In this document: positions 43,071 to 47,599 of the stretch, piece after piece
Position numbering within the stretch: position 1 is the stretch's first letter
How the letters are laid out: every line of letters starts with the position of its first letter
Source of the DNA: Bacteroidota bacterium
GTDB lineage: Bacteria; Bacteroidota; Bacteroidia; Flavobacteriales; Flavobacteriaceae
Assembly: GCA_027593245.1 (NCBI GenBank)
Contig: JAQCJC010000006.1
Span: forward strand, 1-47,599
Length of the DNA stretch: 47,599 bases
Direction of reading: 5' to 3'
Made by a program: the position numbers and the translations under genes
The notes under the pieces: generated by a model
Told to the model about the DNA's origin: nothing
Seen by the model: only the letters and a program-made list of their open reading frames with translations
Databases searched by the model: none

Positions 43071-44266
43071 TCTGTAAACTGAAGTTTCTTTAAGTTCCAA
43101 GATGCTAATCTTGAAGCAATAAGACCTAAGATAAGAATTGTTAAAAAAGCGATTGCAAAATTACTCCCCTTTAACACAACGGGATAAGCCAAGCTCGGTG
43201 TAATCATAAGCAAATCAAAACACAGCTGAAGACTGATAATTACAGCGCCTAAAAAAAGGCCGATTAATCCCCCGATAATAGTCATTATCACCCCCTGCAT
43301 AAAAAAAATATTTTGAATTTCTTGTCGGGTTGTACCAATGCTATATAAAGTCTTTAAATCGTCTTTTTTATGCAGAATCATCATGATAATTGATCCAACA
43401 ATGTTAAATAACGCTATAATTAATATTAACGTAAAAATAAGATAAACCGCAAGGTGCTCAGCATTGAGCATTTTGTATAAAGCGGCATTGAGCTGTACTC
43501 TACTTTTTATAACAATTTCATCGTCAAAAATCTTTGAAAGAGCTAATCTTATTTTGGTTTCGTCAACTCCTGGTACACTTATTATTTCGATCGCACTTAT
43601 TTTGTCTGGCTTAAGGCCAAGCAAATATTGAGCATTTTGAAGTGAAGTATAGACTCGAGAACTGTTAATTGACTCATTGATTTGAAAAAGCCCAACATTA
43701 GCCACTTTCATGCTTTTAAATGCCCCTTTGACAGAAGTAATTTGTCCCGTGCCTGGTTTGGGTGCGTAGATGCGTATAATTTTGGTAAGGTCGTATACAC
43801 CAAACCCTAGAGTGTTGCTGACACCCCAACCCGCAACGATCTGTTGAAGGTCTTGTGAAATCCAATCGCCGTAAGTCAAAATAGAGTCTATGGTTTTCTG
43901 TGGGTAGTGTTTGTCTACGCCTTTTAAATCGATGGCTAAATACTTGTCTTTACAGCTCAATAGAACTTTTTCTTCAATAACTGTAGAAAATGAGGCAATC
44001 CCTTCTGTTTCGCTGAGCATCTTGCGCTGTGTTGAAGACAAACTAATGTTTTTAGACTGGCTTGGCAAGACCTTAAAATCAGGGTCTGTAAAAGATGTAA
44101 ACTCTAAGCTAAATGCCTTGAGCCCGTCGAAGCCCGAAAGGACTATAAATAGTGCTGCGGTTCCCAAAATTATGCCCAATCCAGCAACCAAAGTAATGTA
44201 ATTAATCGCTTTGTTTTTACTTTTTGTAAACAAATAACGCTTGGCTATGTAGAGCGAAAAATTCAA
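43067..44266 (-). CDS. LolC/LolE-type FtsX-domain permease
   Basis: A 399-aa inner-membrane protein with an N-terminal helix (NYITLVAGLGIILGTAALFIVLSGFDGLKAF), a periplasmic domain (about 50-250) and three C-terminal helices. The coupling segment ILHKKDDLKTLYSIGTTRQEIQNIFFMQGVIMTIIGGLIG matches lipoprotein-releasing LolC/E proteins, which hand lipoproteins to LolA. No ATPase gene is adjacent. The start is a TTG (44264-44266) touching the rbfA stop; no other start gives the full helix, so the two genes are probably coupled. Confidence 0.88.
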   Translation of the reverse strand: MNFSLYIAKRYLFTKSKNKAINYITLVAGLGIILGTAALFIVLSGFDGLKAFSLEFTSFTDPDFKVLPSQSKNISLSSTQRKMLSETEGIASFSTVIEEKVLLSCKDKYLAIDLKGVDKHYPQKTIDSILTYGDWISQDLQQIVAGWGVSNTLGFGVYDLTKIIRIYAPKPGTGQITSVKGAFKSMKVANVGLFQINESINSSRVYTSLQNAQYLLGLKPDKISAIEIISVPGVDETKIRLALSKIFDDEIVIKSRVQLNAALYKMLNAEHLAVYLIFTLILIIALFNIVGSIIMMILHKKDDLKTLYSIGTTRQEIQNIFFMQGVIMTIIGGLIGLFLGAVIISLQLCFDLLMITPSLAYPVVLKGSNFAIAFLTILILGLIASRLASWNLKKLQFTD

Positions 44267-44659
44267 CTATGCTTTTTTTCTTTTTTGTAGAAGGTTATCG
44301 TTAAGAATAGGGTTTTCTGTCCCTTTTAGAGATCGATCGATTTGATCAATATATTCCAAAGAATCGTCGATAAAAAACAACAATTCAGGCATCCGTCGAA
44401 GCTGATGTTTGGTGCGTTTTGCCAATTCGTGTTTTATGATGGGTGCATTTGAAGAAATACCTTCAATCAGTACTTTGGCCTGCTTGATCGGAAAAATACT
44501 TAAGTATACCTTAGCAATAGACAAGTCTACAGTGACTTTGACTTGAGTTACTGAAATAATAACCCCTTGCATGCCCCCTTCTCTGGCGGCGCCTTGAAGG
44601 GCTTCAACTAAATCCCGTTGTAAAACCGAGGCTATTTTCTTTTGTCTTTGACTTTCCAT
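44267..44659 (-). CDS. rbfA: ribosome-binding factor A
   Basis: A 130-aa KH-fold protein that helps mature the 30S subunit (16S 5' end, helix 1) and cold adaptation. It begins SQRQKKIASVLQRDLVEALQGAAREGGMQGVIISVTQVKVTVDLSIAKVYLSIFP, the family's conserved N-terminal half, and continues with LAKRTKHQLRRMPELLFFIDDSLEYIDQIDRSL. Normal length with a basic tail. The ATG lies 5 nt from a -7 element, so the message may be leaderless. Confidence 0.95.
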   Translation of the reverse strand: MESQRQKKIASVLQRDLVEALQGAAREGGMQGVIISVTQVKVTVDLSIAKVYLSIFPIKQAKVLIEGISSNAPIIKHELAKRTKHQLRRMPELLFFIDDSLEYIDQIDRSLKGTENPILNDNLLQKRKKA

Positions 44660-44663
44660 AAGG

Positions 44664-44696
44664 CAAAAATACTACAATTCTTCTGTAATTTTTCAA
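44664..44696 (-). promoter_or_regulatory. promoter of rbfA-permease unit
   Basis: Minus strand: TTG (44696-44694), 22-nt spacer, TATTTTTG (44671-44664), a full match to the Bacteroidota consensus. The predicted start falls on the rbfA ATG, indicating a leaderless transcript. It is back to back with the mce promoter. Confidence 0.6.
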
Positions 44697-44714
44697 AAGC
44701 CTTGTTTTTTGCTT

Positions 44715-44722
44715 TAAATTTG
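44715..44722 (+). promoter_or_regulatory. -7 element of mce
   Basis: TAAATTTG matches TAnnTTTG and ends 6 nt before the mce ATG at 44729, so transcription is expected to begin at or next to the start codon (leaderless). -33 not clear. Confidence 0.5.
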
Positions 44723-44728
44723 TAAAAG

Positions 44729-45139
44729 ATGAAAAAAATTGAACACATCGGTATTGCCGTAAAAGATCTTAGTAAATCTAATCGGCTATATGCAAAATTG
44801 CTGGGGGTTGAGCACTACAAAATTGAGTGTGTGAAATCAGAAGGTGTCAATACCTCTTTTTTTAAAGTCGGCGGGAATAAGATTGAATTGCTGGAGGCGA
44901 TGAGCCCAGATAGTCCAGTTGCAAAATTTATAGAAAAAAGAGGAGAGGGCGTACATCATATTGCTTTTGCAGTAGACGATATTGGCGCTGAAATCGAGCG
45001 ATTGAAAACAGAAGGATTTGAGCTGATTCACCACAAAGCTAAGCCTGGTGCTGATGGTAAGTTAATTGCATTTTTGCACCCAAAATCATCTGGTGGAGTA
45101 CTTATAGAGCTGTGTCAAGATATGGATAATAAAGAATAG
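44729..45139 (+). CDS. mce: methylmalonyl-CoA epimerase
   Basis: A 136-aa VOC-fold metalloenzyme that interconverts the (R) and (S) forms of methylmalonyl-CoA between propionyl-CoA metabolism and methylmalonyl-CoA mutase. Metal ligands are visible in IEHIGIAVKDL, GNKIELLEAMSPDSPVAKFIEKRGEGVHHIAFAVDDI and GGVLIELCQD. The length is typical. The mutase genes are not in the window. Divergent from rbfA with a compact shared promoter region. Confidence 0.93.
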   Translation: MKKIEHIGIAVKDLSKSNRLYAKLLGVEHYKIECVKSEGVNTSFFKVGGNKIELLEAMSPDSPVAKFIEKRGEGVHHIAFAVDDIGAEIERLKTEGFELIHHKAKPGADGKLIAFLHPKSSGGVLIELCQDMDNKE

Positions 45140-45186
45140 ATTTCTTTTCATAATTTTAAAAATGGTTGTAATATTGCAGCCTCTTT

Positions 45187-45260
45187 GGTCCCATAGCTCA
45201 GTTGGTTAGAGCATCTGACTCATAATCAGAGGGTCCCTGGTTCGAGCCCAGGTGGGACCA
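45187..45260 (+). tRNA. tRNA with anticodon CAT (probably elongator Met)
   Basis: A complete cloverleaf: acceptor GGTCCCA with TGGGACC plus discriminator A, D-arm GCTC/GAGC, anticodon stem TCTGA/TCAGA with loop CTCATAA, and T-arm CCTGG-TTCGAGC-CCAGG. The 3' CCA is not fully encoded (ACCC follows). A paired 1-72 position excludes the usual initiator tRNA. Elongator Met is most likely; an Ile2 tRNA read as lysidine-AU cannot be excluded by eye. Confidence 0.9.
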
Positions 45261-45265
45261 CCCTG

Positions 45266-45293
45266 AAAACCCTTCTTAATTGAGGGGTTTTTT
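45266..45293 (+). terminator. terminator after the tRNA gene
   Basis: AAAACCCTT (45266-45274) pairs with AGGGGTTTT (45283-45291; one G-U) around an 8-nt loop and runs into six T, 6 nt after the tRNA 3' end. Confidence 0.85.
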
Positions 45294-45543
45294 GTAGCTC
45301 TAAACCAGTTGTGAAAAGCAAACTACTTTACTTCGGTACTTAAAAACAACTGCACCAAATATAGTGAATTTATTGGCACTCATTTGGCACTAATGCTTTT
45401 CTCAACGCGCTTTGTTCCAAAGCTACTGAGCCATTACTAGCTTACAGCTAATTGAAAAACATTGATTAATCAAACTCTTTTTATGTTGTATAAACTGTTT
45501 AATTTTAATTAGATTTGTTTGAACAAAATAAATTATGAATTAA
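45294..45543. other. gene-free stretch downstream of tRNA, possible integration scar
   Basis: About 250 nt without a credible gene. It contains a tandem direct repeat of TTGGCACT (45373-45380 and 45384-45391, 11-nt period), a minus-strand TATATTTG (45363-45356) with no gene to serve, and the promoter of the first lipoprotein gene at its end. No integrase gene and no second copy of the tRNA 3' end were found. The stretch marks the change from core genes to the AT-richer accessory segment; an old integration event is only a suggestion. Confidence 0.3.
45486..45517 (+). promoter_or_regulatory. promoter of first small lipoprotein gene
   Basis: TTG (45486-45488), 21-nt spacer, TAGATTTG (45510-45517): a full match to the Bacteroidota consensus, 26 nt before the ATG at 45544. 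Confidence 0.65.
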
Positions 45544-45942
45544 ATGAAAAAACTGCTCTTACTCTCCGCTTTATTTATTTTCTCTTGTAGTGATGATAGT
45601 TCTGAAGACAGTCCATTGCCAACATACACCATAGAAGGTAAATGGCTTACAGAAGGGACTGTTCCTGCGGGGAACACAATGTATCTTTTTGAAGATGGGG
45701 TTCGTTATACTTACTATTGTGTAGAAGGTGATTGTAATGCATTATATAACTCCTATGAAGCTAATGATGGTAATCATATACCAACAACCAATCCTTACAC
45801 ATTTGAAAATAATGTTCTGACTGTTGATTTACATTTTGGCAATGAATTAGTAACTCCTGTTGCTTTTGAATGTGATGGAGGTGAAGCACATTTTGAAACG
45901 CCTGAATATAGTTTATTTAGATTAAATTCTGACTGTAACTAA
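45544..45942 (+). CDS. small lipoprotein, unknown function
   Basis: A 132-aa protein with a clear lipoprotein signal (MKKLLLLSALFIFSC, lipidation at Cys15). The signal is followed by SDDSSEDS, an acidic stretch like the Bacteroidota lipoprotein surface-export signal. The mature part (YTIEGKWLTEGTVPAGNTMYLFEDGVRYTYYC and onward) reads as a small lipocalin-like beta-barrel of the type often called 'lipocalin family'; four cysteines occur in the mature domain. I do not recognise a specific family. Its signal-peptide DNA is nearly identical to that of the lipoprotein gene at 47292. A copy of the 56-bp repeat begins 8 nt after its stop. Confidence 0.8.
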   Translation: MKKLLLLSALFIFSCSDDSSEDSPLPTYTIEGKWLTEGTVPAGNTMYLFEDGVRYTYYCVEGDCNALYNSYEANDGNHIPTTNPYTFENNVLTVDLHFGNELVTPVAFECDGGEAHFETPEYSLFRLNSDCN

Positions 45943-45950
45943 ACCATAGG

Positions 45951-46006
45951 CATATCTTCTTCTTTTAATTCAGCGATTTCTAATCCTCTTAAGTAGGTTA
46001 TTTCTA
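45951..46006 (-). repeat. 56-bp repeat copy 1 (remnant C-terminal coding end)
   Basis: 53 of 56 bases match 47195-47250 in the same orientation. On the minus strand it reads ...TYLRGLEIAELKEEDMPMV followed by TAG. Two of the three differences from copy 2 are synonymous in this frame. No long open frame continues upstream, so it looks like the end of a decayed gene. Confidence 0.7.
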
Positions 46007-46056
46007 ATACATTGAAATAAATTAATAAAATACTATAATCACACTATATTTTTTCT

Positions 46057-46064
46057 TACATTTG
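46057..46064 (+). promoter_or_regulatory. -7 element of second lipoprotein gene
   Basis: TACATTTG matches TAnnTTTG, 29 nt before the ATG at 46094. No TTG at -33. Confidence 0.5.
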
Positions 46065-46093
46065 ATATAAATTAACTATTAACCAAAATAACA

Positions 46094-46582
46094 ATGAAAA
46101 AATTAGTTTTAATGGTATTCACAGCGGTCTTAATGACTAGTTGTAGTGCTACCCACAAAACAATGAAGAATCCAGATTCTCACATTCAATTTAACAAAAG
46201 TGACTTTACAGTTACTGGTCAAGCTTCCGCAAGTGCATCCACAACAAGAATACTTGGTATTGATTGGGAAAGATTATTTCAAAAAAAGAAGTTCGGTCAA
46301 GTTGACCAACAAGTTTCATCACTAACTCCTTTAAGTGCTGCTAGTGTTCCAGTGATTGGTAGTGCAATTACAAACCTTTCTTCTGGTGGAATTTTTTCAT
46401 TATTTAGAGATAATACAGCTTCAATTGCAACACACAATCTAATAACAAAAAATAATTCAAATGATGTTGTACTATATCCTAGATATCAAACTACAACTGC
46501 TAAGCCAATTTTAGGGATAGGATTTATTTATAAAAAAACAGAAGTTAAAGTCACCGCTCGCTTAGGAAGACTTAATGAATAA
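46094..46582 (+). CDS. lipoprotein, unknown function
   Basis: A 162-aa protein with lipoprotein signal MKKLVLMVFTAVLMTSC (lipidation at Cys17). The mature part has segments FTVTGQASASASTTRILGIDWERLF and NDVVLYPRYQTTTAKPILGIGFIYKKTEVKVTARLGRL, a pattern reminiscent of DUF6567/TRL-like envelope proteins, but this is a weak impression. It begins well after a -7 element. The next gene overlaps its end by 8 nt, so the two are probably expressed together. Confidence 0.75.
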   Translation: MKKLVLMVFTAVLMTSCSATHKTMKNPDSHIQFNKSDFTVTGQASASASTTRILGIDWERLFQKKKFGQVDQQVSSLTPLSAASVPVIGSAITNLSSGGIFSLFRDNTASIATHNLITKNNSNDVVLYPRYQTTTAKPILGIGFIYKKTEVKVTARLGRLNE

Positions 46583-47075
46583 TTTTATGATTTATACAAT
46601 TTTAAAAGTAAAGACATCTGTAATTTTAGGTGTCTTTATTTTTTTTTCAATTAGTGCCTCTTCTCAACCAAAAAATACAAATTTTGTCTTAAACAAGTTA
46701 ATAGATAGGGATTTAACTTTTGATATTATTTATTTTGATGAGGACCCCGCTGACTCTTACTCAAAACAGTTTTCTTTAATTTTAAATAATGAATTGGCTA
46801 TGAATGCCATTTCTGTAAATTTACCTCTTGAAATAAATGATATTATAAATGATGATATAAAATCAATAAATGATTTTTGCAAAATCAATAATAAAAATTT
46901 AGTGCTTTACATAGTAAGCCAAAGTTCATCTACAAGAAATACATTAAAAGGGTTTTTCTATTTTGAGAATAAGTTAATAGGCTCATTTTCGTCATATAGA
47001 ACAATTTGGACTAACAACAGGATAATTAGTCTTGCTGAATTTGTTTCAAAAAAGATTAATGATAAAATGAGATAA
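46575..47075 (+). CDS. secreted protein, unknown function
   Basis: A 166-aa protein with an N-terminal signal peptide (hydrophobic stretch TSVILGVFIFFSIS, likely cleavage after SASSQ). The mature domain of about 130 residues (NTNFVLNKLIDRDLTFDIIYFDEDPADSYSKQ, NLVLYIVSQSSSTRNTLKGFFYFENKLIGSF) contains no motif I recognise. Start ATG 46575 overlaps the preceding lipoprotein gene by 8 nt; a second in-frame ATG four codons later is also possible. The gene is visibly richer in AT than the core genes, consistent with an accessory origin. Confidence 0.7.
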   Translation: MNNFMIYTILKVKTSVILGVFIFFSISASSQPKNTNFVLNKLIDRDLTFDIIYFDEDPADSYSKQFSLILNNELAMNAISVNLPLEINDIINDDIKSINDFCKINNKNLVLYIVSQSSSTRNTLKGFFYFENKLIGSFSSYRTIWTNNRIISLAEFVSKKINDKMR

Positions 47076-47128
47076 TTTTTTGTGATTCAAAATATTGTAC
47101 GTCTTCATACTAAACCTTTGCAATTATC

Positions 47129-47188
47129 TAAAACAATATCTTACAGAAATCTCTGTGGTTATTAATTTTTATGTAAAATATTGTTTTA
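47129..47188. repeat. 17-bp inverted repeat, hairpin or terminator
   Basis: TAAAACAATATCTTACA (47129-47145) and TGTAAAATATTGTTTTA (47172-47188) pair at 16 of 17 positions around a 26-nt loop. It lies 53 nt after the secreted-protein gene, and its right arm includes the minus-strand stop of repeat copy 2. A terminator in either direction or a remnant element end are both possible. Confidence 0.55.
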
Positions 47189-47194
47189 TTTCAA

Positions 47195-47250
47195 CATAGG
47201 CATATCTTTTTCTTTTAGTTCAGCGATTTCTAAACCTCTTAAGTAGGTTA
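47195..47250 (-). repeat. 56-bp repeat copy 2 (remnant C-terminal coding end)
   Basis: Same orientation as copy 1 and 53/56 identical. The minus strand reads ...TYLRGLEIAELKEKDMPMLK followed by TAA (47188-47186). Upstream on the minus strand the frame only continues through the antisense of the lipoprotein gene, so no intact gene is present. Confidence 0.7.
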
Positions 47251-47263
47251 AGCTTATATTTTG

Positions 47264-47271
47264 TATGTTTG
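47264..47271 (+). promoter_or_regulatory. -7 element of third lipoprotein gene
   Basis: TATGTTTG matches TAnnTTTG. The in-frame ATG at 47265 is part of this element, so the ATG at 47292 is the real start. Confidence 0.5.
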
Positions 47272-47291
47272 AAGTGAAATCCAATTTAATT

Positions 47292-47528
47292 ATGAAAAAA
47301 CTAATCTTACTCTCCGCTTTATTAATGTTTTGTTGTGATGATGATACAGACTGTTTCACGGTCATAGATAAGATCATTTCGGACGGCGAATACATTTTGG
47401 TTGGCGATTTTGATACCTCAAATTCAGATGATGACGGCCCTCTCAATGGCTATGCGGACGTCAATTTGCAAGTTTCCCAAGAGGTTTATGACAGCTATGA
47501 TATTGGCGATAAATATTGCTACGATTAG
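47292..47528 (+). CDS. very small lipoprotein, unknown function
   Basis: A 78-aa protein: signal MKKLILLSALLMFCC (lipidation at Cys14 or Cys15) followed by acidic DDDTDC and a mature domain of about 60 residues with GEYILVGDFDTSNSDDDGPLNGYADVNLQ and a terminal ...GDKYCYD. Acidic residues after the lipid cysteine fit the surface lipoprotein export signal. The signal-peptide DNA matches that of the gene at 45544, while the mature parts are unrelated. It is short, but promoter, signal and the clean TAG stop at 47526-47528 support a real gene; a truncated pseudogene is the alternative. Confidence 0.65.
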   Translation: MKKLILLSALLMFCCDDDTDCFTVIDKIISDGEYILVGDFDTSNSDDDGPLNGYADVNLQVSQEVYDSYDIGDKYCYD

Positions 47529-47599
47529 TAAAGCCATAGGAAATAAGTTTTCTGAATTAACGAAAACACTAAAATACTTACAAAACTTTTAACATTTTT

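Noticed and set aside
47186-47446. 86-residue minus-strand open frame containing the YLRGLEIAELKEKDMPM tail
   Set aside because: Only the last ~25 residues look protein-like; the rest is the antisense of the lipoprotein gene at 47292. Kept only as a remnant repeat.
45261-47599. Direct copy of the tRNA 3' end marking an integrated element
   Set aside because: No repeat of the T-arm/acceptor sequence was found within the window; the element, if any, may end beyond it.
1-47599. CRISPR array, rRNA operon, intact insertion sequence, integrase or known defence genes
   Set aside because: None seen on either strand: no regular repeat-spacer series, no transposase or recombinase motifs and no rRNA sequence.

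Overview
The window is about 47.6 kb of AT-rich chromosome from a member of the Flavobacteriaceae (Bacteroidota), most likely a marine or other free-living aerobe. The evidence is the gene content: rplM-rpsI-rpsB-tsf-pyrH-frr gene order, TonB-dependent receptors, a PorZ-type type IX secretion protein with its own C-terminal sorting domain, a DUF5916 protein and methylmalonyl-CoA epimerase. Shine-Dalgarno sequences are largely absent, and there are many exact copies of the Bacteroidota promoter -7 element TAnnTTTG. All identifications come from reading translated sequence and motifs; no database search was run.

Layout. (1) 10-6322, minus strand: one probable operon for a tripartite MacAB/TolC-like exporter (ATPase, two separate FtsX-type permeases, HlyD adaptor, TolC), ending with tsaB. 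A small XRE regulator (6507-6734) faces away from it. (2) 6724-11973, minus strand: respiratory block. ctaB, two CoxIII-type proteins and a CoxIV-like protein form one unit closed by a terminator at 8935-8966; a 239-aa anchored protein, SCO1/SenC, DUF420 and a small CxxC membrane protein form the next. (3) 12072-14690, minus: DUF5916 outer-membrane protein. (4) 14923-24697, plus: translation block rplM, rpsI, rpsB, tsf (strong terminator), pyrH, frr, then an RND/MMPL transporter, asnS and rpoN. (5) 24699-26395, minus: umuDC error-prone polymerase genes; then a TonB receptor on plus (26567-28369). (6) 28385-34338, minus: tightly packed porZ-recO-TonB receptor-recX. (7) 34453-37583, minus: gdhA, a Cys/Met-metabolism PLP enzyme and a DinB-fold protein. 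(8) 37653-43070, plus: ArsC-like protein, EamA exporter, FemAB/GNAT-like protein, yicC, gmk, nadD, dusB. (9) 43067-44659, minus: LolC/E-type permease and rbfA; mce diverges on plus. (10) 45187-45260: a tRNA with anticodon CAT. (11) 45261-47599: a visibly AT-richer accessory segment with four small lipoprotein or secreted-protein genes of unknown function, a duplicated 56-bp sequence and a long inverted repeat.

Most of the window is ordinary core genome. The least explained parts are a set of three tandem hairpins in the rpsI-rpsB gap (candidate regulatory RNA leader) and the post-tRNA segment. There, a repeat whose two copies differ mainly at synonymous positions looks like the surviving C-terminal ends of a lost gene family, and two lipoprotein genes share signal-peptide DNA but have unrelated mature parts. 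Promoter elements also settle several start codons: in four places the longest open frame begins inside a -7 element and cannot be the real start.
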